Shown here: one piece after another, positions 32,990 to 41,654 of the stretch
Layout of the letters: every line of letters starts with the position of its first letter
How positions within the stretch are numbered: position 1 is the stretch's first letter
NCBI GenBank assembly: GCA_023442485.1
Contig: JAEZZG010000038.1
Coordinates: 1 to 48,276 of the forward strand
DNA from: Actinomycetes bacterium
GTDB taxonomy: Bacteria; Actinomycetota; Actinomycetes; Propionibacteriales; Propionibacteriaceae
Length of the DNA stretch: 48,276 bases
Direction: 5' to 3'
Program-made: the position numbers and the translations under genes
The notes under the pieces: model-generated
What the model saw: the letters and a program-made list of their open reading frames with translations, nothing else
Databases searched by the model: none
Told to the model about the DNA's origin: nothing

Positions 32990-33718
32990 GTGGCGAAAAA
33001 ACTTATTACCCAGATTGAAGGGCCTAGCCCTCACCAGCGGGCAGTGCGGTCGACGATCGCGCTGAAGTGCCTCATGGCTATCACCGGGCTTTTCCTGGTG
33101 TTCTTCCTGCTGTTTCACATGTTCGGCAACTTTAAGTTGCTGATGGGCGCTAATGAATACAACCATTACGCCGAGTTCCTGCGTGAGTTCCTCTACCCGA
33201 TTCTTCCCAAGAAGGTCTTCTTGTGGATCTTTAGGGTGACGTTGCTCCTGGCTGCGATCTTGCACATGTGGTCCGCAGTCAAGCTCACCTACCGTAACTT
33301 CGAAGAGCGCGGCTCCAGTCGGGCCCGTTATGCCCGCCAGCGCTACATGGAGAAGTCCTTCGCGGCTCGTACCATGATTTGGGGCGGCATCATCATCGCG
33401 CTGTTCTTGGTTTTCCACCTCCTCCAGTTCACGGCTGAAGTGGTTACTGTCGGCTACCAGGGGTCGACGACTCCTTACGAGCGCGTCTACCACGGCTTCC
33501 AGATGGATCACTGGTGGGTCCTTGTGGTGTACACGATCAGCATGCTCGCCGTATGCACCCACATCTTCCACGGCTTCTTTAGTGCATTCTGCACCCTTGG
33601 TGCCAATGTGGGGCCGCTGGCGAAGCGCATCTTGAAGGCGTGTTCGGTCCTGATTGCCGTGATCCTCTTCGTCGGATTCATGTTCCCGCCGTTCCTGATC
33701 TTCTTTGGGGTGATTTAG
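32990..33718 (+). CDS. sdhC: Succinate dehydrogenase cytochrome b subunit (SdhC, single-anchor type)
   Basis: The 242-residue protein is a five-helix membrane anchor of the type that binds two b hemes and quinone in succinate:quinone oxidoreductase/fumarate reductase with one anchor subunit. Histidines placed to ligate heme are in LLFHMFGNF, ILHMWSAV, VFHLLQF and THIFHGFF, one on each of four helices. There is no separate sdhD, consistent with this class. The GTG at 32990 starts MAKKLITQ; the ribosome site is weak. sdhA starts two bases after its stop. Confidence 0.92.
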   Translation: MAKKLITQIEGPSPHQRAVRSTIALKCLMAITGLFLVFFLLFHMFGNFKLLMGANEYNHYAEFLREFLYPILPKKVFLWIFRVTLLLAAILHMWSAVKLTYRNFEERGSSRARYARQRYMEKSFAARTMIWGGIIIALFLVFHLLQFTAEVVTVGYQGSTTPYERVYHGFQMDHWWVLVVYTISMLAVCTHIFHGFFSAFCTLGANVGPLAKRILKACSVLIAVILFVGFMFPPFLIFFGVI

Positions 33719-33720
33719 CA

Positions 33721-35745
33721 ATGAGCATCGTTACTGAGAAAAACACCATGCGTCCCGGAGATGAGGAGTACTACGTCACTGGTGACGAGATTCGCGATAC
33801 CAAAGCCAATCTTGACCTCCCCATCGATAAGGTCTGGAGTGACCGCAAGTTCAAGGCGGCTCTGGTCAACCCATCCAACCGTCGTAAGCTGCGTGTGATC
33901 ATCGTTGGTACTGGCCTCGCCGGTGGCGCTGCTGCCGCCTCCCTGGGTGAAGCTGGATACAACGTCGACAACTTCTGCTACCAGGATTCTCCGCGTCGAG
34001 CACACTCCATTGCTGCTCAGGGCGGTATCAACGCGGCAAAGAACTACAAGAACGACAATGACTCGGTCTATCGTCTGTTCTACGACACCGTCAAGGGTGG
34101 CGACTACCGCGCTCGCGAGACGAATGTCTACCGCCTGGCTGAGGTCTCGGCCAACATCATTGATCAGTGTGTCGCTCAGGGCGTCCCCTTCGCTCGCGAA
34201 TACGGCGGCCTCCTCGACAACCGATCCTTCGGTGGCGTCCAGGTGCAGCGTACCTTCTATGCTCGTGGTCAAACCGGCCAGCAGTTGCTGATCGGTGCCT
34301 ACCAGGCTCTCGAACGTCAGGTCGCTGCCGGAACCGTCACCATGCACACCCGTCACGAAATGATGGAACTCATCGTCGTTGATGGTCGTGCTCGCGGCAT
34401 CGTGACCCGTGACATGGTCACCGGCAAGATTGAATCGTGGCTCGCTGATGCGGTCGTCTTGGCTACCGGTGGCTACGGCAACGTCTTCTTCCTCTCCACG
34501 AATGCGATGGGCTGTAACGTCACCGCTGCGTGGCGCGCACACCGCAAGGGTGCATATTTCGCTAACCCGTGTTTCACCCAGATTCACCCCACCTGTATCC
34601 CGCAGCACGGCACCAACCAGTCCAAGCTGACCTTGATGTCGGAGTCGCTGCGTAATGACGGTCGCATTTGGGTGCCGAAGAAGGCAGAGGACTGCTCTAA
34701 GGATCCTCGCGATATTCCTGAAGAGGATCGCGATTACTACCTCGAGCGGATCTACCCGTCCTTCGGTAACTTGGTTCCTCGTGATATCGCGTCTCGTCAG
34801 GCCAAGAATGTCTGTGACGAAGGTCGCGGTGTTGGCCCGGTCGTCAAGGAAGTTGACGCTGAGGGCAACATGCAAGAACGTCGTCGCGGCGTCTACCTGG
34901 ACTTCGCAGAAGCCATCGGGCGCATGGGCAAGGCCCAGGTGTCGGCTAAGTACGGCAACCTGTTCGACATGTACGAGCGCATCACCGGTGACGATCCCTA
35001 CGAGGTTCCGATGCGGATCTACCCGGCAGTTCACTACACCATGGGCGGGGTGTGGGTTGACTACGACCTGCAAACCACCATCCCTGGCTTGTACTGTGCC
35101 GGCGAGGCTAACTTCTCCGACCACGGTGCCAACCGTTTGGGCGCCTCGGCTCTGATGCAGGGTCTGGCAGATGGCTACTTCGTCTTGCCTAACACCATCA
35201 ACGATTACCTGGCCAAGGGCCCGTTCGAGCCGCTCACCCAGGATCACCCGGCCGTCGTTGAGGCTCGCACGGATGTGGAAAACCGGATCAAGAACCTCCT
35301 CTCCATCCAGGGCGAGCGCACGGTCGACTCGATCCACAAGGAACTCGGCCACATCATGTGGGAGTACTGCGGTATGGATCGCACCGAGGCTGGTTTGAAG
35401 AAGGCCATCGGTATGATTCGCCAACTGCGCGAAGAGTTCTACACCAACGTCAAGGTCACCGGTGTGAACGAAGACTTCAACCAGACCTTGGAGAAGGCAG
35501 GCCGACTGGTCGACTTCTTCGAGCTGGGTGAGTTGATGTGCATCGACGCCCTACAGCGTCGTGAGTCTTGTGGTGGTCACTTCCGTCACGAGTCTCAGAC
35601 TGAGGACGGCGAAGCTCTGCGTCACGATGACGAATATCTGTACGTCGCTGCATGGGAGTACACCGGTACCGGCAACAAACCTGTGCTGCACAAGGAGGCC
35701 CTGGAGTACAAGGCCATCGAGCTGAAACAGAGGAGCTACAAGTGA
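33721..35745 (+). CDS. sdhA: Succinate dehydrogenase / fumarate reductase flavoprotein subunit
   Basis: SdhA carries covalently bound FAD and oxidises succinate (or reduces fumarate) at the cytoplasmic face. VIIVGTGLAGGAAAASLGEAG (about residues 60-80) is the FAD-binding loop with glycine spacing, RRAHSIAAQGGINAAKNY contains the histidine for the 8-alpha-FAD bond, and FTQIHPT, RNDGRIW and VHYTMGGVWVDY are active-site segments. At 674 residues it has the longer form seen with single-anchor complexes. I start at ATG 33721; the frame is open from 33640 inside sdhC. Direction (aerobic SDH or propionate-forming fumarate reduction) cannot be read from sequence. Confidence 0.95.
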   Translation: MSIVTEKNTMRPGDEEYYVTGDEIRDTKANLDLPIDKVWSDRKFKAALVNPSNRRKLRVIIVGTGLAGGAAAASLGEAGYNVDNFCYQDSPRRAHSIAAQGGINAAKNYKNDNDSVYRLFYDTVKGGDYRARETNVYRLAEVSANIIDQCVAQGVPFAREYGGLLDNRSFGGVQVQRTFYARGQTGQQLLIGAYQALERQVAAGTVTMHTRHEMMELIVVDGRARGIVTRDMVTGKIESWLADAVVLATGGYGNVFFLSTNAMGCNVTAAWRAHRKGAYFANPCFTQIHPTCIPQHGTNQSKLTLMSESLRNDGRIWVPKKAEDCSKDPRDIPEEDRDYYLERIYPSFGNLVPRDIASRQAKNVCDEGRGVGPVVKEVDAEGNMQERRRGVYLDFAEAIGRMGKAQVSAKYGNLFDMYERITGDDPYEVPMRIYPAVHYTMGGVWVDYDLQTTIPGLYCAGEANFSDHGANRLGASALMQGLADGYFVLPNTINDYLAKGPFEPLTQDHPAVVEARTDVENRIKNLLSIQGERTVDSIHKELGHIMWEYCGMDRTEAGLKKAIGMIRQLREEFYTNVKVTGVNEDFNQTLEKAGRLVDFFELGELMCIDALQRRESCGGHFRHESQTEDGEALRHDDEYLYVAAWEYTGTGNKPVLHKEALEYKAIELKQRSYK

Positions 35746-36500
35746 AACTCACACTGCAAATCTGGCGTCAGGCCAATAAGGACACCAAGGGCAAATTGGT
35801 CTCCTACGAGCTGGATGGTGTCTCCGAAGACATGTCTTTCCTTGAGATGCTCGACATGCTCAACGAACAGCTCACCGTCAAAGGCGAAGAACCTGTGGCA
35901 TTCGATAACGACTGCCGCGAAGGTATCTGTGGCCAGTGTGGCGTGGTCATCAACGGTATCGCCCACGGCGGTATGCACACCACCACCTGCCAGCTCCACA
36001 TGCGCAACTTCGCCGATGGCGCGACAATCTCGATTGAGCCCTGGAAGGCTGAGGCATTCCCGATCATCAAGGACCTCGTCGTCGACCGCAGCGCATTGGA
36101 TCGTCTAGTCCAGTCCGGCGGGTTCATCTCGGTGAACACCGGTGCAGCACCCGACGCCCACGCCAACGTCGTCCCGAAGCGCAATGCTGATCGTTCCTTC
36201 GATAATGCGGCGTGTATTGGCTGTGGCGCCTGTGTCGCCGCTTGTCCGAATGGTTCGGCAATGCTGTTCACCTCGGCGAAGATCACCCACCTGGCCATGC
36301 TGCCGCAGGGCCAGCCGGAGCGTTACTCACGGGTCAAGACCATGATTGCCCAGCATGATCACGAGGGCTTTGGCGGTTGCTCCAATATCGGTGAGTGTGC
36401 TCAGGTCTGCCCGAAGGAGATCCCGCTCGAGTCGATTAGTCAGCTCAACCGCGATCTGATTGCATCGCTGTTCCGCAAGGACAAGATGCGTAATCACTAA
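35742..36500 (+). CDS. sdhB: Succinate dehydrogenase iron-sulfur subunit
   Basis: SdhB passes electrons from FAD to the anchor hemes. It has the ferredoxin-type [2Fe-2S] motif CREGICGQC (about residues 58-66) with the fourth ligand in TTTCQLHM, then CIGCGACVAACPNGS (about 158-172) and CSNIGECAQVCPKEI (about 213-227) for the [4Fe-4S] and [3Fe-4S] clusters. The GTG at 35742 overlaps the sdhA stop (GTGA); an earlier open frame lies inside sdhA. Its 252 residues fit the single-anchor class. Confidence 0.96.
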   Translation: MKLTLQIWRQANKDTKGKLVSYELDGVSEDMSFLEMLDMLNEQLTVKGEEPVAFDNDCREGICGQCGVVINGIAHGGMHTTTCQLHMRNFADGATISIEPWKAEAFPIIKDLVVDRSALDRLVQSGGFISVNTGAAPDAHANVVPKRNADRSFDNAACIGCGACVAACPNGSAMLFTSAKITHLAMLPQGQPERYSRVKTMIAQHDHEGFGGCSNIGECAQVCPKEIPLESISQLNRDLIASLFRKDKMRNH

Positions 36501-36509
36501 GTCGATGTA

Positions 36510-36547
36510 GGCTCCCCGGCTCTTGCCCTTGGCATCACCAGGGAGCC
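36510..36547 (+). terminator. Hairpin directly after sdhB
   Basis: GGCTCCC (36510-36516) pairs with GGGAGCC (36541-36547); inside the 24-base loop a small TGCC/GGCA stem can also form. There is no T-run. It is possibly a 3'-end stabiliser ahead of the stronger terminator at 36568. Confidence 0.4.
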
Positions 36548-36567
36548 GCTTCACCACCAATCGCCAC

Positions 36568-36614
36568 CTGTCCTCGGCTGGGGAACTATTCTCAGCCGAG
36601 GACAGTTGAGTTTT
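36568..36614 (+). terminator. Terminator of the sdhCAB operon
   Basis: A perfect 13-bp stem (CTGTCCTCGGCTG at 36568-36580, complement at 36593-36605) has a 12-base loop and is followed by TTGAGTTTT. It fits an intrinsic terminator 68 bases after the sdhB stop. Confidence 0.75.
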
Positions 36615-36907
36615 ACCCCGGAACCACTCTTCACCATCAGTACCCACGCCGGTCAGCCACTCCTCCAGTCACCATCGAGTCTCGGGTCGGTTTTCTTCTG
36701 CCGATTCGCACGGTTTCTTAGTTGAGACGAGGTTTCCAGCCTCGTTGAAGAGTTAGCTCGCCACGGATTAGCGAAAACCACATCGTTGTGGAAGAATAAC
36801 TAGCTGTTGTTCGGTATGTTCAGCTCCTGCCACAGGGGGATTGTCTGAAGATACGGAACCTTGTAAGCATTTCACGAGTGTCCTGTGGCACTGGCGAGGA
36901 GAAAACA

Positions 36908-37258
36908 ATGAGCAATCTCATCGACGCTGTAGACGCTGCTGCGCTGCGCGACGACATCCCGGCTTTCCGCCCTGGCGATAATGTTCGCGTTCACGTCAAG
37001 GTCATCGAAGGTTCCCGTTCCCGCATCCAGGTTTTTGCCGGTGTCGTGATCGCCCGCTCCGGTGACGGAGTCCGCGAAACCTTCACTGTCCGCAAAATCT
37101 CCTTCGGCAAGGGTGTTGAGCGTACCTTCCCGGTTCATTCTCCGATCATCGACAAGATCGAGGTTGAGCGTCGCGGTTCAGTCCGTCGCGCGAAGCTCTA
37201 CTACTTGCGTGGCCTGCACGGCAAGGCCGCCAAGATCAAGGAGAAGCGCGAGAACTAA
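36908..37258 (+). CDS. rplS: Ribosomal protein bL19
   Basis: bL19 sits at the 30S-50S interface. The 116-residue sequence shows the family's IPAFRPGDNVRVHVKVIEGSR-like segment split by RIQVFAGVVIARSG, then FTVRKISFGKGVERTFPVHSP and the basic C-terminal LYYLRGLHGKAAKIKEKR. I start at ATG 36908 with GAGGAG upstream; the frame opens ten codons earlier. It is followed at once by a strong terminator, so it is probably transcribed alone. Confidence 0.96.
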   Translation: MSNLIDAVDAAALRDDIPAFRPGDNVRVHVKVIEGSRSRIQVFAGVVIARSGDGVRETFTVRKISFGKGVERTFPVHSPIIDKIEVERRGSVRRAKLYYLRGLHGKAAKIKEKREN

Positions 37259-37271
37259 TCTTCGCGGAATG

Positions 37272-37306
37272 ATCCCGGCGCAATCACTGCGTCGGGATTT
37301 TCTTTT
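37272..37306 (+). terminator. Intrinsic terminator of rplS
   Basis: ATCCCGGCGCA (37272-37282) pairs with TGCGTCGGGAT (37288-37298) with one G-U pair and a 5-base loop, followed by TTTTCTTTT. It is a textbook Rho-independent terminator 13 bases after the stop. Confidence 0.9.
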
Positions 37307-37377
37307 GCCCTTGACCCTGGACGTAGAATCTATCTGAAGGTCTATGCCGGGCCTTTGTGTCAGCCAGGAGGATGAGA

Positions 37378-38334
37378 ATGGGCAAATTGTCGTCGTTACT
37401 GCCCAGATTGGGAGGCGATGAGGCCAGGGGCACATCCTCCGGTGATTCGCAGAAGCCAACCTCGCAGTCACCGTCAACGACGGCACCATCTTCACCTGAC
37501 TCTACCCAAGCCAGCCCATCAAGTATTTCTGGAGCCCAGCCGCCCAGCGAAGGCTCAGTGAAGAAATCGACCCCACGGCGTGCCGCGAAAGAGAAGAAGT
37601 CTTTGCCGGTGCGGATTCGCAACGCGGTGTTTGAGTTCATCGTGGTGATCTTGTGCGCGGGGCTGCTAGCTACCTGCCTGAGGGTTTTCGTTTTCCAAAT
37701 GTTCGAGATTCCGTCGTCATCGATGGAAAACACGCTCCAAATCAAAGACCGTGTCGCGGCACTGAAATCGGCTAGTTACGGCCGCGGGGACGTCGTCGTC
37801 TTCCAAGACCCTGGAAATTGGCTATCGAACCCTCCTACCCCAAGGACAGGGATCGGCCACTTCATGGAGCTGATTGGTTTCTTGCCGTCTACCAAACACG
37901 GCTACCTGGTCAAGAGAATCATCGGAATGCCCGGGGATCGAGTCAAGTGCTGTGATATAGATGGCAGGATTTTGGTCAATGATTATCCCCTTGACGAGCG
38001 CGACTACCTGTTTTCCTCGGGTAACTTCACGTCGAGCCCATCGGCCACCGAGTTCGACGTGGTGGTTCCAGCCGGGCATGTATTCGTGATGGGTGATCAC
38101 CGCAACTCATCCCAGGATTCTCGCTGCCATCTGCCCGAGCGGGTGCCCGGGGAGCCAGAGGGGATGTCTGGATTCGTCCCGGTGCAGAATATCGAAGGGC
38201 CGGTGAGGTTCATCGTTGCACCGATCTCGAGATGGCAGAAATTGAGCACACCGGCAACTTTTGCCGACGTGCCAGATCCCGCCACACCAGCTCCGTCCGA
38301 GCCGATCATCTTCAATATCGGGCCGGGTTGCTGA
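37378..38334 (+). CDS. lepB: Signal peptidase I LepB
   Basis: LepB removes signal peptides at the outer face of the membrane. After a proline/serine-rich cytoplasmic N-terminus (about 75 residues) there is one hydrophobic segment (FEFIVVILCAGLLATCLRVFV), then box B EIPSSSMENTL with the catalytic serine (near 115), YLVKRIIGMPGDRV with the general-base lysine (near 178) and VFVMGDHRNSSQDSR (near 240). A C-terminal proline-rich extension follows. I start at ATG 37378, six bases after AGGAGG; earlier in-frame starts (GTG 37357, ATG 37372) lie at or before that site. The product has 318 residues. Its stop overlaps the rnhB ATG by one base. Confidence 0.94.
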   Translation: MGKLSSLLPRLGGDEARGTSSGDSQKPTSQSPSTTAPSSPDSTQASPSSISGAQPPSEGSVKKSTPRRAAKEKKSLPVRIRNAVFEFIVVILCAGLLATCLRVFVFQMFEIPSSSMENTLQIKDRVAALKSASYGRGDVVVFQDPGNWLSNPPTPRTGIGHFMELIGFLPSTKHGYLVKRIIGMPGDRVKCCDIDGRILVNDYPLDERDYLFSSGNFTSSPSATEFDVVVPAGHVFVMGDHRNSSQDSRCHLPERVPGEPEGMSGFVPVQNIEGPVRFIVAPISRWQKLSTPATFADVPDPATPAPSEPIIFNIGPGC

Positions 38335-39011
38335 TGGTAAAACTATCTGGTCGAGCAGGGCAGACGCGGACGTCTCACCCCGCCCCCGTCGTCGTGGCGG
38401 ATCGGTACCGCTACGAAGAGGAACTGCGTCAATCAGGTTTCTCCCTCGTCGCCGGAGTTGACGAAGCTGGACGCGGAGCCTGTGCCGGTCCGCTGGTGGC
38501 AGCCGCTTGTATCCTCCCCCCTCGTGAGGTCTATGAATGCGTCGGCGTCGATGATTCCAAGAAACTGACTCCGAAACGTCGGCAGGCGGCCTACGACGAC
38601 ATCATGGCTAACGCCGTGGCGGTCGCTTGGGTGCGGATTGAAGCCGATGAGTGTGACCAGTTTGGCATCCAAGAAGCCAATATCCAGGCACTAAGACGGG
38701 CCGTGTTGAGGCTCGATCCTCAACCCGATTATGTTCTTTCGGACGGGTTCGCGGTGACGGGATTGCCGATGCCGTCGCTGCCGATGATCAAAGGCGACCA
38801 ACTGTGTGCCTGCATCTCCGCTGCGTCGATCATCGCCAAAGTCACCCGCGATGAGATCATGACAAACTATGATCGTGAATATCCCAGGTATGGTTTCGCC
38901 GTACACAAGGGGTATGCCACCTCGGCACACCAAGCTGCCCTCGATGAATTCGGCCCCAGCCAGATTCATCGGTTGACGTACGCCAATGTTGCGAGAACGA
39001 GGATCAGATGA
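38334..39011 (+). CDS. rnhB: Ribonuclease HII
   Basis: RNase HII nicks DNA at embedded ribonucleotides. AGVDEAGRGACAGPLVAAA (about residues 40-58) supplies the first acidic residues and the GRG motif, VLSDGFAV the next catalytic aspartate, and AASIIAKVTRDEIM the following conserved block. The ATG at 38334 shares one base with the lepB stop; an upstream open frame lies within lepB. The product has 225 residues, with about 35 non-conserved N-terminal ones. It overlaps the next gene by 4 bases (ATGA). Confidence 0.95.
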   Translation: MVKLSGRAGQTRTSHPAPVVVADRYRYEEELRQSGFSLVAGVDEAGRGACAGPLVAAACILPPREVYECVGVDDSKKLTPKRRQAAYDDIMANAVAVAWVRIEADECDQFGIQEANIQALRRAVLRLDPQPDYVLSDGFAVTGLPMPSLPMIKGDQLCACISAASIIAKVTRDEIMTNYDREYPRYGFAVHKGYATSAHQAALDEFGPSQIHRLTYANVARTRIR

Positions 39012-39322
39012 GCACCGCAGATGAACTAGAGAACTACGAGAACCAGCTTGAGTTGGGGCTCTATCGCGAATACAAGGATGTCGTCGGGATTTTTACCTAT
39101 GCCGTTGACACTGAGCGACGGTTCTATCTGTGCAACAGTGTTGATTTGAAGGTGCGCACAGAAGGGTCGGACGTCTACTACGAGGTCTCCATGGGGGATG
39201 CTTGGGTGTGGGATCTCTACCGTCCTGCCCGATTCGTCAAATCCGCAAAGGTACTGACATTTAGGGACGTATCGATCGAAGAGATCGCCCACACCGACTT
39301 TGAGATGCCTGAGGCGCGGTAG
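39008..39322 (+). CDS. DUF2469 conserved actinobacterial protein
   Basis: The 104-residue acidic protein matches the DUF2469 family, found almost only in actinobacteria and nearly always directly after rnhB. Typical segments are MSTADELENYENQLELGLY, REYKDVVGIFTYAV, ETERRFYL-like DTERRFYLCN and YEVSMGDAWVWDLYRPARFV. Its function is not known. The 4-base overlap with rnhB implies coupled translation. Confidence 0.92.
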   Translation: MSTADELENYENQLELGLYREYKDVVGIFTYAVDTERRFYLCNSVDLKVRTEGSDVYYEVSMGDAWVWDLYRPARFVKSAKVLTFRDVSIEEIAHTDFEMPEAR

Positions 39323-39583
39323 AAGTATTTGGCCTCGCGTTTGCCTCGCTCGATTCGCGTGGGAAGCGGGGCTTCGTTGGGCTCACCCTCTGGCGTCGCA
39401 GAAGTGCACGGCGGTGAGGTTGTGGGACGGTGGCGAGGCTACCTCGAGATTTGCCAAGGGCAGGTTTGGGCCTAGTCCGAGGTCGATGGCGTCGACGAAA
39501 TCGTGACCCAAGTCTGTGCGGGCACGCTGTGAATAACTGGCAAGGGTACATCTGGTCTGCGATACCTGGTATCGGAGGCCAAC
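39323..39583. other. DUF2469-yraN intergenic region
   Basis: This 261-base gap has no gene I can support. Short open frames exist on both strands (for example a 72-codon minus-strand frame at 39383-39601) but overlap yraN's start or lack family resemblance. The right end holds the yraN ribosome site GGAGG (39574-39578). Confidence 0.4.
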
Positions 39584-40132
39584 ATGATAGAAACACAGCA
39601 CAGCTCCCCGTCGAAGGCTTGGCGCAGCTCAGCCTTTGCTGGCGGCGGGAAGAGCCCCGCCCTTGGTATTGCGGACGCGGCGGAGTCTGCAGTGCGGACG
39701 CCACCGGCGCCGAAACCTGCGGGCAACGGTTCTCAACGGCAAGGACGAACCTTCACGCACACCTATTCGTGGGATCAGCTCGCCCATACTTCCTTGGGAG
39801 GTAGAGGTGAAGATGTTGCGGCAGAGTATCTTCTTGGCCTCGGCTGGACGATACTCGATCGCAACTGGCGTTGCCGTCATGGCGAGATCGACATCATCGC
39901 TACTGACGGAGACACTCTCGTTTTCGTCGAGGTCAAAACCAGGCGCGGCCAAGGATTTGGGTCTGGGCTGGAGGCTATCACCGCCACGAAGTTAGCCAGG
40001 ATTAGACGTCTCGTCGGGGTTTGGCTTGGTGAACACCGCTGGCATGGGCAAGCCATCCGGATTGACGCGGTCGCGGTGTTGAAACTTCCCGGCTTTGAAC
40101 CAACCATCACCCACGTCGAGGGGGTGGAATGA
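39584..40132 (+). CDS. yraN: YraN/UPF0102 family nuclease-fold protein with N-terminal extension
   Basis: The C-terminal 115 residues are a UPF0102 domain of the Holliday-junction resolvase-like nuclease fold: LGGRGEDVAAEYLLGLGW, RNWRCRHGEIDIIATDGDTLVFVEVKTRR (the glutamate, aspartate and ExK pattern of PD-(D/E)xK nucleases, written here as key region only) and a late RIDAVAVLKLPG. The first 68 residues are polar, alanine/proline/serine-rich and have no family match. They are probably real because GGAGG lies five bases before the ATG at 39584. The gene precedes comM with a 4-base overlap, the usual actinobacterial arrangement with dprA, suggesting a link to DNA processing. Confidence 0.9.
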   Translation: MIETQHSSPSKAWRSSAFAGGGKSPALGIADAAESAVRTPPAPKPAGNGSQRQGRTFTHTYSWDQLAHTSLGGRGEDVAAEYLLGLGWTILDRNWRCRHGEIDIIATDGDTLVFVEVKTRRGQGFGSGLEAITATKLARIRRLVGVWLGEHRWHGQAIRIDAVAVLKLPGFEPTITHVEGVE

Positions 40133-41643
40133 GTTCCAGCTCTGCTTGGTCGGTTGCCCTGGTCGGCATGGACGTCACCATGGTTGAGGTTGAGGCTGCG
40201 ATCAGTGCCGGGCTTCCCCGAACAGTACTGGTCGGGTTGGCCGACACTGCTCTCTACGAGGCCAGAGATCGATGCCGTTCTGCCTTTGCGGCTAGTGGAC
40301 TGACCTGGCCGCAGTCTCTGGTGACGATTAATCTCAGCCCTGCCTCGTTGCCAAAAACGGGGAGCCATTTCGATTTGAGTATCATCGCGGCTGTGCTTGG
40401 AGCCAGTCAGGTGGTTGAGAGCGCACGATTCGCCAAGACCGTCATGATGGGGGAGGTCGGGCTAGACGGGAGAGTGAGGCCGGTCACCGGCATCCTTCCT
40501 GGGTTGATTTCCGCTGCCGGTTCGGGCTTCACCACTGCCATAGTTCCGGTCTCCCAGGTTAACGAAGCCCGTCTCGTTGACGGGATCGAGGTCGTCGGAA
40601 TCGCAACTGTGGCGGATTTGGTAGCAGCCCTGTCTGGTCAAGTGGTCGCTGAGCTACCGAGGGCTGTCGAACAACCCGTCACTAACCAAGGCTCAGAACT
40701 TGATTTGCAAGATGTCATCGGTCAACCCACAGCCAAGTGGGCATTGGAGGTCGCTGCCGCAGGACGACACCACCTGGCCTTCTATGGCCCACCAGGGGTT
40801 GGGAAAACCCTGTTATCAGAACGGATGACCTCGATCCTGCCTGATCTCAACGATGAGGAATCCGTTGAGGTTTCTGCAATTCATTCCATCGCCGGGCATG
40901 ATCTCAGCTTCGGGTTGATCCGTCGTCCTCCCTACCAGAGTCCACACCACAACGCCACTATCCCTGCTCTCGTCGGTGGGGGATCACGCATTCCCCAACC
41001 GGGAGCCATTTCCCTAGCCCATCGAGGGGTTCTGTTCCTCGACGAGGCACCTGAGTTTTCTTCCCGAGCTCTTGAGGCGTTGCGCACCCCGCTTGAATCG
41101 GGCAAGGTGACGATCTCTCGAGCCCGGCTCACCGCTACCTATCCAGCCAGGTTTCAACTCATCCTGGCCCAGAATGATTGCCCTTGTGGAATGTATTCGA
41201 TGCCACAGGGAGGCTGCAGATGTTCAGTGCCCGAGATCAGGCGTTACCAGAATCGTATTTCGGGGCCGATCCGCGACCGCATCGACATCCACGTCAGGCT
41301 GTTTCCACTGCGGAAGTCTTTGCTGAAATCGGTGCCAGCCGGTGACACCTCCGCGATCATCAAAGACCGTGTTGAAGAAGCCAGGGGGCGTGCGCGGATC
41401 CGGTTACGAGGGACGGTGTGGACGACGAACGGGGAAGTCCCGGGCAGCTATCTCCGCAAAGAGCTCAGCCTACCTGCCGATGTTGCCATCCTTGATGAGG
41501 CCATGAAGAGGGGCCAAATGAGTCTGAGAGGGGTGGATCGGGTATTGCGGATCGCATGGACTCTGGCTGATCTCGCCGGGTGTGAACGAATCAACGGAGA
41601 GCATTTGAGATCAGCCATGGCCCTACGCACAGCGACGACGTGA
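40129..41643 (+). CDS. comM: ComM / YifB-type Mg-chelatase-like AAA+ ATPase
   Basis: ComM is a hexameric helicase that promotes branch migration during natural transformation. The N-terminal S5-like domain (VGMDVTMVEVEAAISAGLPRT) includes ITINLSPASLPKTGSHFDL-like sequence, followed by an AAA+ core with GPPGVGKTLLSER (Walker A, near residue 220), SIAGH, LFLDEAPEFSSRALEALR (Walker B) and a cysteine cluster (CPCGMY and CRCS, near 350-365) inside the core. The 504-residue length is normal. It overlaps yraN by 4 bases and is followed by dprA, another transformation gene. Confidence 0.95.
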   Translation: MSSSSAWSVALVGMDVTMVEVEAAISAGLPRTVLVGLADTALYEARDRCRSAFAASGLTWPQSLVTINLSPASLPKTGSHFDLSIIAAVLGASQVVESARFAKTVMMGEVGLDGRVRPVTGILPGLISAAGSGFTTAIVPVSQVNEARLVDGIEVVGIATVADLVAALSGQVVAELPRAVEQPVTNQGSELDLQDVIGQPTAKWALEVAAAGRHHLAFYGPPGVGKTLLSERMTSILPDLNDEESVEVSAIHSIAGHDLSFGLIRRPPYQSPHHNATIPALVGGGSRIPQPGAISLAHRGVLFLDEAPEFSSRALEALRTPLESGKVTISRARLTATYPARFQLILAQNDCPCGMYSMPQGGCRCSVPEIRRYQNRISGPIRDRIDIHVRLFPLRKSLLKSVPAGDTSAIIKDRVEEARGRARIRLRGTVWTTNGEVPGSYLRKELSLPADVAILDEAMKRGQMSLRGVDRVLRIAWTLADLAGCERINGEHLRSAMALRTATT

Positions 41644-41654
41644 GGAGAAAGAAC

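Larger units (their letters stand above)
36501..36907 (+). other. sdhB-rplS intergenic region
   Basis: This 407-base gap carries no gene I can support. In its first quarter there are two 3'-end hairpins (listed separately). Further on, ACGAGG (36727-36732) and CCTCGT (36740-36745) form a 6-bp stem with a 7-base loop, in what is probably the rplS leader or promoter area. I could not identify a convincing -35/-10 pair. Confidence 0.5.

Noticed and set aside
32924..33721. Minus-strand open frame (265 codons) opposite sdhC
   Set aside because: Antisense shadow of sdhC; its charged composition is what the complement of a membrane protein gives.
33715..35424. Long minus-strand open frame (569 codons) opposite sdhA
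   Set aside because: It is the exact antisense of a highly conserved gene with strong codon bias, has no ribosome site and its translation shows no domain.
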